Part shown: positions 35,384 to 43,704 of the stretch, in pieces | Layout of the letters: each line of letters starts with the position of its first letter | Position numbering within the stretch: the stretch's first letter is position 1 | Assembly: GCF_028553785.1 (NCBI RefSeq) | Contig: NZ_CP067136.1 | Coordinates: 1,364,001 to 1,428,000 of the forward strand | Source: Paracoccus fistulariae | GTDB taxonomy: Bacteria; Pseudomonadota; Alphaproteobacteria; Rhodobacterales; Rhodobacteraceae | Reading direction: 5' to 3' | DNA length: 64,000 nucleotides | Position numbers and translations under genes: made by a program | Notes under the pieces: model-generated | The model's input: the letters and a program-made list of their open reading frames with translations, nothing else | What the model was told of the DNA's origin: nothing | The model's database searches: none

Positions 35384-36400
35384 TCAGGCAGGCGCGCTGT
35401 CGCGCAGCGCCTGCCTGCGATAGGCCAGCGGTCCGGCCCCGTGCCAGCGCTGAAAGGCGCGACTGAAGATGCTTTGATCCGAATAGCCAAGCGCCAGCGA
35501 GATTTCGGACAGGGGCAGCCGCGTTTGCGTGACCAGCGCCTTGGCCCGCGCCTTGCGCCAGTCATCCACCAGATCGCGAAAGCTCAGCCCCTCATGTTTC
35601 AACCGCCGCTGCAGGCTGCGCGGTTCCAGCCGCAGGCTGTTGGCAACGCTGTCCAGCGTGCAGACATCCAGCTCCATCTGCCGCGCGATCTCGTGGCGCA
35701 CGTCATCGCTGAACCGGCCCGAAGCCTCTTGCCGCGCGGTCAGCAGATAGCGTTCGATGATCGCATGATAGGCCGCATCGCTGTGTTCCAGCGGCCGGTC
35801 CAGCGTGGCGCGGTCGAAATAGATCGCATTGCGTTCCGCCCCGAAGCGGATCGGACAGCCGAAATAACGCTCGGCCGCGGCCTGCACATCGCCCGCATCA
35901 TGGCGAAAGCTGACCTCGATCAGATCGACCTTCTGCTCTCCTGCCTGCTCCAGCACATTGCGCGCGACGCCGATCGCCAGCAGCATGTATTGACGCGTCC
36001 CGGCGGCGGATGGCTGCATCTCGACCCCGATGGATGCGACATCGCCCTGTTCGTCCAGCGTCGCCGACAGCGCATTGCTGTGGATCAGCAGATTGCGGGT
36101 GATCGCCTGCATCGCGCTGCGCAGATCGCGCTCCATCTTGGTGACCAGCGCCACCGGACCAAGCACCTCAAGATGCTGGAACGGCGCCAGACGAAGGCCG
36201 AAATCCGGCATCTGCCAGCTTGCCGCGCAATGTTCGAACAGCGCGCAGATATCGTCAAAGGCAATCCGCTCATCGGGCTTGTTGAACAGCGCCATCGGCA
36301 GGCCCACCGCCTGCATTGCCGCGCTGACATCCTTGCCGGCCTGCGCGGCGACCTCGCGCGTGCCGACCAATGTGCTGGCGCGATTGAAATAGCTAGCCAC
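35384..36400 (-). CDS. AraC-family transcriptional regulator (OruR/ArgR-like N-terminal domain)
   Basis: A 338-residue AraC/XylS-type regulator. It has a long N-terminal ligand-binding domain of the kind seen in OruR-type regulators (about 20-205) and a C-terminal double helix-turn-helix (about 240-335), ending with the family signature ALGYSDQSIFSRAFQRWHGAGPLAYRR. The GTG start at 36400 follows GGAGGGG. It faces the divergent SDR gene and lies inside a set of lipid/acyl-CoA-type genes that share the AAG(T/C)CAAATT motif. This makes it the likely regulator of the cluster. Confidence 0.85.
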   Translation of the reverse strand: MASYFNRASTLVGTREVAAQAGKDVSAAMQAVGLPMALFNKPDERIAFDDICALFEHCAASWQMPDFGLRLAPFQHLEVLGPVALVTKMERDLRSAMQAITRNLLIHSNALSATLDEQGDVASIGVEMQPSAAGTRQYMLLAIGVARNVLEQAGEQKVDLIEVSFRHDAGDVQAAAERYFGCPIRFGAERNAIYFDRATLDRPLEHSDAAYHAIIERYLLTARQEASGRFSDDVRHEIARQMELDVCTLDSVANSLRLEPRSLQRRLKHEGLSFRDLVDDWRKARAKALVTQTRLPLSEISLALGYSDQSIFSRAFQRWHGAGPLAYRRQALRDSAPA

Positions 36401-36424
36401 CTGTTCCCCTCCCCGTGTCGCCTC

Positions 36425-36434
36425 AAGCCAAATT
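36425..36434 (+). promoter_or_regulatory. AAGCCAAATT motif, copy 2 (araC/SDR divergent promoter)
   Basis: One-mismatch copy of the motif found before fadD and the cupin gene, 80 bp before the SDR start and just upstream of the AraC gene start. It is placed where an AraC-type activator of the SDR gene would bind. Confidence 0.4.
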
Positions 36435-36513
36435 ACCGCAATTTCGGATCAAGAGAAGCATTCATCCTATCGGCATGGTGTCGGCAGGCATTCATTGTCC
36501 GGGAGGAGAGGTC

Positions 36514-37404
36514 ATGAAATACCCTTGGAAAAAAGGCGCCCCGAAAGTTGCATTCGTCACCGGAGGCGGCAGCGGACTGGGGCGCGAATTCGCAAAATTG
36601 CTGCTTGGGGAAGGCAGCAGCGTCGCCCTGTTCGATCTGCGCGTCAGCGATGAGGTCCTGGCCGAGATGCGCGCCCTGACCAGCGGCGACCAGAAGGTTC
36701 AGGCCTTTGCCGTCGATATCACCGATGCGGCCGCGGTGAACGCCGCCGTATCCGACGCGGCCCGGCAATTCGGCGCGCCCGATCTGGCGATCAACTGCGC
36801 GGGCATCGCAATCAACCGCCCCTTCGAAAGCCTCACCGGGCCCGAGTTCGAGAAGGTGATCGCCGTCAACCTGTTCGGTTCGCGCAATTTCGCCGCCGCC
36901 GTTCTGCCGCAGATGCGCGCGGGCGGGCATCTGGCCTTCGTCGCCTCGCTTGCGGGCAAGACCGGCAGCTTCGGCTATGCCGCGTATAGCGCCTCGAAAT
37001 TCGCGGTGATCGGACTGGCCGAGACGCTGCGCATCGAAGAGAAACTGCGCGGGGTCGAGATTTCGGTCCTCTGTCCGGGCGAGATCGACACCCCGCTGGT
37101 CACCGAAGAGGCCAAGACCATTCACCCGATCGCCCGCGCGATCAAGGATACCGGCGGCACGCTGCAGGTCGGCCCGGCCTGCGACGCGATGATGCGCGAT
37201 CTGGCCCGTGGCAAGTTCACAATCATTCCGGGGTTCCAGTCGAAGATGACCAATTTCGTGGCAACGCGCTTTCCCGGCCTGCTGCGCGCGGTGATCGATT
37301 CCAAGGCCCGCAAGGTTGCCCGCTCGATCGCGCCCGACCGCTATACCCAGCCGCGCGGCGCTGACGGGCAAAGTCAAATTCCGGTCAGCCAGAGCCAAAC
37401 CTGA
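36514..37404 (+). CDS. Short-chain dehydrogenase/reductase
   Basis: A 296-residue classical SDR with coenzyme motif TGGGSGLG (16-23), NCAG, catalytic S145 and Y158-S-A-S-K162. It oxidises or reduces an alcohol/ketone with NAD(P). A GGGAGGAG ribosome-binding site precedes the ATG. The C-terminal extension (about 245-296, ending in a Gln/Ser-rich tail) is longer than in most SDRs. Divergent from the AraC gene and followed by the cupin gene. Substrate unknown; a lipid-derived hydroxy compound is possible given the ligase and hydroxyacyl-CoA dehydrogenase nearby. Confidence 0.87.
   Translation: MKYPWKKGAPKVAFVTGGGSGLGREFAKLLLGEGSSVALFDLRVSDEVLAEMRALTSGDQKVQAFAVDITDAAAVNAAVSDAARQFGAPDLAINCAGIAINRPFESLTGPEFEKVIAVNLFGSRNFAAAVLPQMRAGGHLAFVASLAGKTGSFGYAAYSASKFAVIGLAETLRIEEKLRGVEISVLCPGEIDTPLVTEEAKTIHPIARAIKDTGGTLQVGPACDAMMRDLARGKFTIIPGFQSKMTNFVATRFPGLLRAVIDSKARKVARSIAPDRYTQPRGADGQSQIPVSQSQT
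37371..37380 (+). promoter_or_regulatory. AAGTCAAATT motif, copy 3 (cupin gene)
   Basis: Exact copy of the fadD-leader motif, 100 bp before the cupin start. It lies within the last codons of the SDR gene, suggesting that the cupin gene has its own regulated promoter. Confidence 0.4.
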
Positions 37405-37479
37405 CACCGGCCCGACTGCTATACCTGAACCCATCACGGCGACCAGGAGGGGACGCCGATTTACAGGAGGAATACGCAA

Positions 37480-37962
37480 ATGTCGCTTGATCTGACATCC
37501 ACGCAAGACCGTCTGCTGACGCTGAACATCAAGGATGGCGAGGTGCTGAACACCCTGCCCGGCGTTCACGTCACCCCGATGTATCTGGATCGCGAAAAGG
37601 GCATCTGGGTGCTCTATGCCCGCTTCGAGCCCGGCACCCGCCTGCCCCGCCACTACCATTCCGGCGTGGTCCATTTCTTCACCACCAAAGGCTCCTGGGC
37701 CTATGTCGAACATCCCGAGGATGTCCAGACCGAAGGCAGCTACCTGTTCGAACCCGCAGGTTCCCACCACACCTTCGAATCGAAGGAAGGGACCGAAGGC
37801 TTCATGCTGGTCGAGGGCGCGAATGTGAACCTGAACGAGGACGGCTCGCTGATGTTCATCATGGATGCCGGCTGGATCGAGGACGCGGTCAAGCAGGTCG
37901 CCCAGGAAACCGGCCAGACCGTGCCGCGCTACATCCGCCCGGGCGCCGTCAATCAGGGCTAA
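37480..37962 (+). CDS. Cupin of the 2,4'-dihydroxyacetophenone dioxygenase-like family
   Basis: A 160-residue single-domain cupin. Metal-ligand candidates are H58 and H60 in LPRHYHSG, and H96/H97 in the second cupin motif. The protein resembles small cupins named after 2,4'-dihydroxyacetophenone dioxygenase, an iron enzyme that cleaves a C-C bond. Most proteins with this name are untested, so a catalytic role is uncertain. AGGAGGAA precedes the ATG. It is followed by a strong terminator, closing the transcript that starts with the SDR or with its own promoter. Confidence 0.8.
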   Translation: MSLDLTSTQDRLLTLNIKDGEVLNTLPGVHVTPMYLDREKGIWVLYARFEPGTRLPRHYHSGVVHFFTTKGSWAYVEHPEDVQTEGSYLFEPAGSHHTFESKEGTEGFMLVEGANVNLNEDGSLMFIMDAGWIEDAVKQVAQETGQTVPRYIRPGAVNQG

Positions 37963-38613
37963 GGTCCGTACTGACCCATAAACCGGCGCGGCAGAACACA
38001 TCGTTCCGCCGCGCCGTTTTTTACGGTCCGCGCATTCCACTGCCACCCCTGCGACCGCGATCCGGAAATCCGCCATATCGCAATCCGGCCCTGTGAGATA
38101 TGCGCAGGCATCACATGGATAGACGAACCGGACGAAGGGATTCGAGGCATGTCGCTAACCGCGCGCGCCAGAGCAGATGTATGAGCTGTGTGCCACAAAT
38201 TGAGTGTAAAGATCCGCGACACCTGCAGCCCGAGGGTCGAGAAACAGACCTGCTCACAGAAGCCTAAGCTTCACCCACGCTAGAGAGCGGGAGTTTCGGG
38301 CCTCTTGATCGCGGCAACTCGGCCAGATCCAGGCCCTTGCCGAGCTATCGCTTTCGCCGATGGCAAAGGCTGATCAACGAACGTGATCCGCCTGATTTGC
38401 TTCAGGCCGCCGCCGCCCGCGACGTCAGCACTAACTTCACGCCACTTCGGCGCGATATCTTTGGGCAGCAGCATCGCTTCCGTCCTGCGGCTTTCAGATA
38501 TTACAGCGGGCGGACGCCGGAATGATCATTTAACCACTGTGCAGCCCCGACTTGCGTGCTAGCTTACCCGTGCCTCCTGCAGCGCGATACAGGCCAACCA
38601 AAAGGTATTTCAA
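37963..38613. other. 651-bp intergenic region with no recognisable gene
   Basis: After the cupin terminator nothing convincing is coded. Short open frames exist (for example about 64 codons on the minus strand ending near 38280), but they lack ribosome-binding sites and recognisable similarity. Its lower GC skew and patchy composition compared with the flanking genes suggest decayed DNA, perhaps an old insertion site. The final 60 bp contain the promoter/RBS region of the ZIP-like gene (AAAGG before ATG). Confidence 0.4.
37984..38022 (+). terminator. Intrinsic terminator after the cupin gene
   Basis: Perfect 9-bp stem CGGCGCGGC (37984-37992) and GCCGCGCCG (38008-38016), followed directly by six T residues (38017-38022). 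It lies 22 bp after the stop codon. Confidence 0.93.
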
Positions 38614-39363
38614 ATGAGTGGACTATGGCAGGTTCTGTTGCTGTCCCTGTTACCCGGGCTTGGGAATTTCATCGGCGGACTTGCAGCGGAATTCGGGCCG
38701 AATTCGCCGCGCGCGCTGAATCGGGCGCTGCATGCGGCATCCGGGATCGTGATCGCGATCGTTGCGGTCGAACTGATGCCCGAAGCGGTTGCCGTGCTGG
38801 ACGGCTGGTGGATCGCAGCGGGATTTGCGGCCGGCGCCATGGCCTATATTCTGATCGACAGATTCGTCGAAAGCCTTCAGGAAAAAGACGAAGGCACGAC
38901 GTCGTCGCGAATGTGGATGATCTATGTTGCGGTCGCGGTGGATCTGGCCAGCGATGGCTTGATGCTGGGATCGGGCGCGGCGCTATCCTGGGGGTTGGCG
39001 CTGACGCTGGCTCTGGGGCAGGTGCTGGCCGATCTGCCCGAAGGCTATGCCGTCATTGCCAATTTCCGGGCCAAGGGCGTCCCACGTGCGCGTCGGATCT
39101 GGTTGTCGGCCTCTTTCATCCTGTTTTCGGTGGGCGCGGCGCTGCTGTCTTATCTGCTGCTGCGCGACGCCCCAGAAACAGTCAAGATGCTGGCGCTGAC
39201 ATTCGTCGCGGGACTGCTGACCGTCGCCGCCGTCGAAGAGATGCTGGGCGAGGCGCATGAGGCGGAAGAGGACAGCAAAGTCTCGGTCATTGCCTTCGCC
39301 GGTGGCTTTGTCCTCTTCACCCTTGTGTCAGCCGGGATCGAAGCCGTGATCGGCGCGGGTTAG
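38614..39363 (+). CDS. ZIP-family-like metal transporter with altered metal site
   Basis: A 249-residue membrane protein with seven or eight helices and overall ZIP (GufA/ZupT-like) layout: SGIVIAIVAVELMPEA early, a charged loop (about 88-97), and two helices with the metal-site positions. Where ZIP proteins usually have HN..DG/EG and HNIPEG, this one has DLASDG (110-115) and ADLPEG (139-144). The His residues are absent, the Asp/Glu-Gly parts kept. It may move a different cation or have another function. Its 3' end overlaps the convergent oxidoreductase gene by 4 bp. Confidence 0.75.
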   Translation: MSGLWQVLLLSLLPGLGNFIGGLAAEFGPNSPRALNRALHAASGIVIAIVAVELMPEAVAVLDGWWIAAGFAAGAMAYILIDRFVESLQEKDEGTTSSRMWMIYVAVAVDLASDGLMLGSGAALSWGLALTLALGQVLADLPEGYAVIANFRAKGVPRARRIWLSASFILFSVGAALLSYLLLRDAPETVKMLALTFVAGLLTVAAVEEMLGEAHEAEEDSKVSVIAFAGGFVLFTLVSAGIEAVIGAG

Positions 39364-40001
39364 ACCCGGACGAAACGGTAGCCCAGTTCCGGGCCGTCCT
39401 TGCCGCCATAGGCCAGCAATGAGACGACCAGGCCAAAGGGTTCCATATAGCGCGAGCTCCGCAACTTGCCCAGATCGACCGGGTTGAAGCCGACATCGCG
39501 GATCAGCGCGGCAACGCGTTCTTTGGCCGCGCGGTTATCGCCGCAATAGATCAGGTCGGGCGGGGTCTGATCCTTGCCCCTGGCCTCGAAGAGGGGAAAC
39601 AGGATTTCTCCGGGAATGGTGTTGAAGGCACCCACCACCTGCGCACCCGGTGCCTTTTCCGCCAAGGCTTCAGGGCCGGAACTCGTATGGCCAAGAACCA
39701 GATGGCTGTTATCCTCGCTCATCGCCAGCGAACAGGTCAGAACGACCTTGCCGGACAGATCGCCCGCCTGCGCAAGAACATCGTCGATGCGCGACCAATG
39801 CACGGCGATCAGCACTACGTCTGCATCCGCCACAGCCTGGGCGGGGGTTCCGCTCCGGGCCGTGGGACCGGCTTCTTGCGCCAGCTTTTCAAGCTTCTCC
39901 TGACTGCGGGCATAGCTGAAAGTGACCTCATGGCCGCAGCGGGACCAGATCGTCCCCAGCCTGCCGCCCATTCCGCCCGCGCCCAATATTCCAATACGCA
40001 T
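39360..40001 (-). CDS. NADP-binding oxidoreductase, F420H2:NADP reductase-like fold
   Basis: A 213-residue Rossmann protein: GILGAGGMGGRLG at 4-16, and a segment with AVHWSRIDDVLAQ, followed by AFNTIPGE and the C-terminal helical part typical of the NPD/F420-dependent NADP reductase family. Alphaproteobacteria of this kind generally lack F420, so an NADP-dependent reductase of unknown substrate is the safer call. It is the last gene of a minus-strand series with the SDR-like and two hydrolase genes. The next gene upstream ends only 17 bp away. Confidence 0.82.
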   Translation of the reverse strand: MRIGILGAGGMGGRLGTIWSRCGHEVTFSYARSQEKLEKLAQEAGPTARSGTPAQAVADADVVLIAVHWSRIDDVLAQAGDLSGKVVLTCSLAMSEDNSHLVLGHTSSGPEALAEKAPGAQVVGAFNTIPGEILFPLFEARGKDQTPPDLIYCGDNRAAKERVAALIRDVGFNPVDLGKLRSSRYMEPFGLVVSLLAYGGKDGPELGYRFVRV

Positions 40002-40018
40002 CTTGCAGTCTCCAGAAT

Positions 40019-40654
40019 TTACATGAAGGCGGGCTTGTCGCCCTCGGTGCCCGGTTTGTGCAGGCCGATATTGCCGCCGATATCCCTGGCGGGATCTTCC
40101 AGCAGCGTCAGGATGTAGGCGGCGACGCTTTTGCGCGATACCTCTGTACCCTTGAAGGGTTCATTTCGGGTGGTGGTCTCGTATTCCACCTCGTCCCTGT
40201 CGGTCAGCCAGGCCGGGCGCAGGATGGTGTAATCCAGATCGGTTGCCTCGATCAGATCGGCCGCGCGGCGGAAGGGCGGAAGATAGGCGCCGATCTCGCG
40301 GCGGTTCCAGTCACCGAACTTGCCCGGCACCTCATCATAGATGCCCAGCGAGGTGACGAAGATCAGACGCTTCACGCCCGCCGCGTTCATCGCGTCCAGC
40401 ACAGCTTGCGCCAGGATGTCCATCTCGCCGGTGAGGTTGGCATAGACGATATCCTGCCCCTGCATCGCCTCGGTCAGGCGGGCAGTGTCGGTCACGTCGC
40501 CCTCGACGATCTTCATGCCCGTGGTGTCGAGATCCGAAATCCGCGCGGCATTCCGCAGATAAAGCGTCGTGCGCATGTCATGCCGACCGGCAAGATCCGC
40601 GACAACATGGCGGGCGATGGCGCCGCTGGCGCCGATAACAAGAACATTGGTCAT
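40019..40654 (-). CDS. NAD(P)-binding reductase of the NmrA/atypical SDR group
   Basis: A 211-residue atypical SDR with coenzyme motif VIGASGAIARH (5-15) and the conserved IFVTSLGIY segment, as in YwnB/NmrA-type NAD(P)H-binding proteins. The start at 40654 (MTNVLVIGASG) has AGGAG; a longer frame upstream is not supported. It follows a hairpin after the first hydrolase gene, so it may be transcribed partly from its own promoter. Function unknown; redox partner or regulator roles are both seen in the family. Confidence 0.82.
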   Translation of the reverse strand: MTNVLVIGASGAIARHVVADLAGRHDMRTTLYLRNAARISDLDTTGMKIVEGDVTDTARLTEAMQGQDIVYANLTGEMDILAQAVLDAMNAAGVKRLIFVTSLGIYDEVPGKFGDWNRREIGAYLPPFRRAADLIEATDLDYTILRPAWLTDRDEVEYETTTRNEPFKGTEVSRKSVAAYILTLLEDPARDIGGNIGLHKPGTEGDKPAFM

Positions 40655-40712
40655 GTCGGGAACTCCTGTGACCCCGTGGGGTGAGCACTGGATCACTCAG
40701 GTTAGGGGAAAG

Positions 40713-40737
40713 CCCCCGGCGGCGAGCCTGCCGGGGG
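40713..40737 (-). terminator. Hairpin terminator-like element downstream of the first hydrolase
   Basis: 8-bp stem CCCCCGGC (40713-40720) and GCCGGGGG (40730-40737) with a 9-base loop. On the minus strand it is followed by CTTTCCCC, so termination would be weak or partial. Confidence 0.55.
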
Positions 40738-40745
40738 ACGCCGGA

Positions 40746-41684
40746 TCATTCAGTGGTGAGGTGCTGTTTCAGGAAGGGCAGCATCTGCTCCATGGCGAGG
40801 GCGACCGGTTCGTCCTTGTCATAGATATCGTAATGCGACCAATCCTCCAGCTCGACCAGCCGACGGTCCTTCGACGCGGTGGCGCGGCCATAGGCCTCCA
40901 TCCCGTCGCGATAGGCGCCAAACGCACCGACCTTGCGCCCGACCACCACCATCATGGGTTGGGTCATCAGCATCTCGGTAAAGGCGAAGGCGTCCCAGGC
41001 CAGCGTATTCTGCGCATGGCTGAACAGCATCCGGGTTGCGCCGCCGGGTTCCTGGCCGCGCGGGGTCTTGTAGTAATCCGTGGCCTCTGCCACATCGCGG
41101 TCGGTCAGGCCGGCCTCGCGGGCGGCTTCGGGGCTGGCGGGCAGAAGTTCGTTGACCTGCAGGTCACCGCCGCGGGCTTCGGCCGTGCGCTGCGCGGCCA
41201 TCGCGTCCAACGCCCCAAGCGGGTCGTGATTGCTGAAGCCTTCGCGGAACAGGCGGCCGATATTGACCGGCGTGATTCCCACCACCGCCTTGATGCGCTT
41301 TTCGGTCAGCGTCGCGTTCAGGATATAGCCGCCACCGCCGCAGATGCCGATGGCCCCGATCCGGTCCGCATCGACATAGGGCAGCGTCACCGCATAGTCG
41401 ATGACGTGGCTGACATCCTCGACCCGCTGCGTGGGATCTTCGACCCAACGCGGCTCACCACCCGAAGCGCCCTGATAGCTGGCATCAAAGGCGATGACGA
41501 CGAACCCCTGCTCGGCCAGCGCCTTGCCATATACCGCGCTGGAGGTCTGTTCCTTGCAACTGCCAAAGGGGTGGACGCTGATGATGGTCGGGTATTTCTT
41601 TGCCGGATCGAAACCCGGCGGGGTCAGGATCAGGGCGGCGATATCCCAGGCCATGTCCCTGTTACGAAAGCTCACACGTTCCAT
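40746..41684 (-). CDS. Alpha/beta hydrolase, dienelactone hydrolase-like (copy 2)
   Basis: A 312-residue alpha/beta hydrolase of the DLH/YcjY type. The nucleophile elbow is GICGGGG (about residues 117-123), i.e. a Cys where serine hydrolases have Ser, as in dienelactone hydrolase. The likely acid and His are in the C-terminal WSHYDIYDK region. It is a clear paralogue of the product of 41752-42675; both have YVDxDRIGAxGICxGGGY and LFREGF/MFRNGW. The start at 41684 is preceded by AAAAGG. Substrate unknown; probably a lactone or ester. Confidence 0.85.
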   Translation of the reverse strand: MERVSFRNRDMAWDIAALILTPPGFDPAKKYPTIISVHPFGSCKEQTSSAVYGKALAEQGFVVIAFDASYQGASGGEPRWVEDPTQRVEDVSHVIDYAVTLPYVDADRIGAIGICGGGGYILNATLTEKRIKAVVGITPVNIGRLFREGFSNHDPLGALDAMAAQRTAEARGGDLQVNELLPASPEAAREAGLTDRDVAEATDYYKTPRGQEPGGATRMLFSHAQNTLAWDAFAFTEMLMTQPMMVVVGRKVGAFGAYRDGMEAYGRATASKDRRLVELEDWSHYDIYDKDEPVALAMEQMLPFLKQHLTTE

Positions 41685-41712
41685 AGAGTTTTGCCTTTTA
41701 TGGGAAAGAGGG

Positions 41713-41742
41713 CTGCCCGGACAGCCATTGGCGGCCGGGCAG
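41713..41742 (-). other. Hairpin between the two hydrolase genes
   Basis: 8-bp stem CTGCCCGG (41713-41720) and CCGGGCAG (41735-41742) with a 14-base loop and no T run. It occupies the 67-bp gap between the paralogues and may be a processing or stability element. Confidence 0.5.
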
Positions 41743-41751
41743 ATGGGGCGC

Positions 41752-42675
41752 TCAAGCGCCCAGATTTTTCTGAAAGAAGGGCGCCAACTGACCGATGGCC
41801 TCGTTGATCTGAGGCTCGCCATCATACATCTGCATGTGGTTCGCGCCTTCGATGACGTGGAATGTCTTGTCGGTGCTGGCGGCGCGGGCATAAAGGTCAT
41901 CGCTCATCCACTTGCTGCCGGCTTCCGAACCCGCAATCACCAGCAAGGGCTGCGTCAGATAGGCCTCTGCCTTGTGAAAGGCGTCATAAGGGATGATCTG
42001 GTCGAGGCTGCGGGCCGTCATGTAGCCGGGGGCCGTCGGGTATTCCGCGCGGGGCGTATGGTAATATTCCCAGGCCTGACGCAGTTCTTCATTCGGGGCG
42101 TCCGCCTCGTTCATCGGCGCAAGGGGGAAGCGTGCGGGATCGCCACCTTGGGCATCTGCGCTGCGGGCATCGGCGCCCATCTGGATGACGGCGCGGGCAT
42201 CCTCGTCGGCAATATCACCCTCCCAACCGTTGCGGAACATCTGGCCGATATTGACGGCGCTGACCGTACCCACGGCCTTGATACGCGGATCGTTGATCGC
42301 CGCATTGGCCGTATAACCGCCGCCCGCGCAAATCCCCATGGCGCCGATCCGGTCCGTATCGACATAGGGCAGCGTGGTCAGGTGATCCAGCACGGCGCTG
42401 ACATCTTCGGTGCTGACATGCGGGTTTTCCTGCTGCCGCGGCAGGCCACCGGATTCGCCCTGATAAGAGCGGTCGAAGGCGATGGTGACAAAACCGTTCT
42501 CTGCCAGTTTCTTCGCATAGGTGCCGGCGGTCTGCTCCTTCACGCCGCCGCCGGGATGGCTGACGATCACCGCCGGATAGGTTTTCGATTCATCGAAACC
42601 TTCGGGAAGATTGATCACCGCCGACATGTCGATCGTGGGGTTGTTGCTGTTCTTGAAGCTGATCTTGTTGGACAT
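41752..42675 (-). CDS. Alpha/beta hydrolase, dienelactone hydrolase-like (copy 1)
   Basis: A 307-residue DLH/YcjY-type hydrolase with nucleophile elbow GICAGGG (Cys nucleophile) after YVDTDRIGAM, and a probable catalytic His in IEGANHMQMYD. It is first in the minus-strand set hydrolase-hydrolase-reductase-reductase and divergent from a LysR gene. The two hydrolase paralogues point to tandem duplication followed by divergence. A role in opening a lactone or hydrolysing an ester of an aromatic or xenobiotic compound is a reasonable guess, no more. Confidence 0.85.
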   Translation of the reverse strand: MSNKISFKNSNNPTIDMSAVINLPEGFDESKTYPAVIVSHPGGGVKEQTAGTYAKKLAENGFVTIAFDRSYQGESGGLPRQQENPHVSTEDVSAVLDHLTTLPYVDTDRIGAMGICAGGGYTANAAINDPRIKAVGTVSAVNIGQMFRNGWEGDIADEDARAVIQMGADARSADAQGGDPARFPLAPMNEADAPNEELRQAWEYYHTPRAEYPTAPGYMTARSLDQIIPYDAFHKAEAYLTQPLLVIAGSEAGSKWMSDDLYARAASTDKTFHVIEGANHMQMYDGEPQINEAIGQLAPFFQKNLGA

Positions 42676-42802
42676 TTCAGTCTCCTTCTCTCGTTAAACG
42701 TGCAATTCAGCCAGCCGATTTGGCCCTGTCGAACCTATATGGAGCATGGCTCAGGAAGTTATAATGCGCTAAAACTGCATGCATCTATTAATGAGGTGAT
42801 AA
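42676..42802. promoter_or_regulatory. Divergent promoter between hydrolase set and LysR gene
   Basis: 127 bp, AT-rich from about 42755 on (GTTATAATGCGC, then ATCTATTAATGAGGTGATAA). The GAGGTGATAA just before the ATG at 42803 is the LysR ribosome-binding site. No unambiguous T-N11-A dyad was found, but this is the expected place for LysR control of the hydrolase genes. Confidence 0.4.
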
Positions 42803-43696
42803 ATGCAGCGCGAGGACATGGCCGACCTGACCGCCTTCGTGACCGTGGCGCAAGAGCGGAACTTTACCCGTGCCGCCGCCAAGCTTGGCATTTCGCAATC
42901 CGCGCTGAGCCAGATCATTCGCCGGCTGGAGGAACGGCTGCAATTGCGCCTGCTGTCGCGCACAACGCGCAGCGTCGCGCCCACCGAAGTAGGTGAGCGG
43001 CTTTTTCAAACGCTTGACCCGATGATGCGCGAGATCGAAGAGAGCCTTGGCCTGCTGGGCCAGTTACGCGACCATCCTTCCGGCAAGATCCGGATCACGA
43101 CGGTCGAGCATGCCGCACGGGCCTTTATCCTTCCTGCCATGCGCAAACTGCTGCACGAGAACCCCGATATCACGGTCGAACTGATCGTGGATTACGGACT
43201 GGCCGATATCGTCGGTGATCGCTTCGATGCAGGGGTCCGGCTGGGCGCCGATGTTGCGAAAGACATGATCGCGGTCAGAATTTCGCCCGACATCCCGATG
43301 TCGATTGTCGGTGCGCCCGCCTATTTCGCGGATCGTCCTATCCCCATGGTCCCGCAGGATCTGGTTTCGCATCGCGCGGTCAATCTGCACCTGCCGACAT
43401 CTGACACGGTGAACGCCTGGCGGCTGACCGACGACGGTCAAGAGACCCGCGTCCGGGTTGAAAGCGCGATGATCTTCAACACGATAGACCTGATCCTCGA
43501 TGCGGTTCTGGATGGGCACGGATTGGGCTATCTGCCAAGCGATCAGGTTGGGCACCATATTGAGAAAGGCCGACTTGTCGCCGCCTTGCCAGAACACCTG
43601 CCACCGCTGCCCGGCTACCATCTCTATTACGCCAACCGACGCAACGCCTCACCCGCGTTCAGGCTGTTCGTCGAGGCCCTGCGGTGGCGGGGGTGA
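42803..43696 (+). CDS. LysR-type transcriptional regulator
   Basis: A 297-residue LysR regulator of the DsdC/AaeR-like group common in front of oxidoreductase or hydrolase genes. It has a helix-turn-helix at about 5-64 (FTRAAAKLGISQSALSQIIRRLEE) and an effector domain from about 92. It is divergent from the DLH-like hydrolase set and probably controls it. The gene stops just before a transposase remnant, but its C-terminus looks complete (FRLFVEALRWRG). Confidence 0.88.
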   Translation: MQREDMADLTAFVTVAQERNFTRAAAKLGISQSALSQIIRRLEERLQLRLLSRTTRSVAPTEVGERLFQTLDPMMREIEESLGLLGQLRDHPSGKIRITTVEHAARAFILPAMRKLLHENPDITVELIVDYGLADIVGDRFDAGVRLGADVAKDMIAVRISPDIPMSIVGAPAYFADRPIPMVPQDLVSHRAVNLHLPTSDTVNAWRLTDDGQETRVRVESAMIFNTIDLILDAVLDGHGLGYLPSDQVGHHIEKGRLVAALPEHLPPLPGYHLYYANRRNASPAFRLFVEALRWRG

Positions 43697-43704
43697 AAGC
43701 ACTC

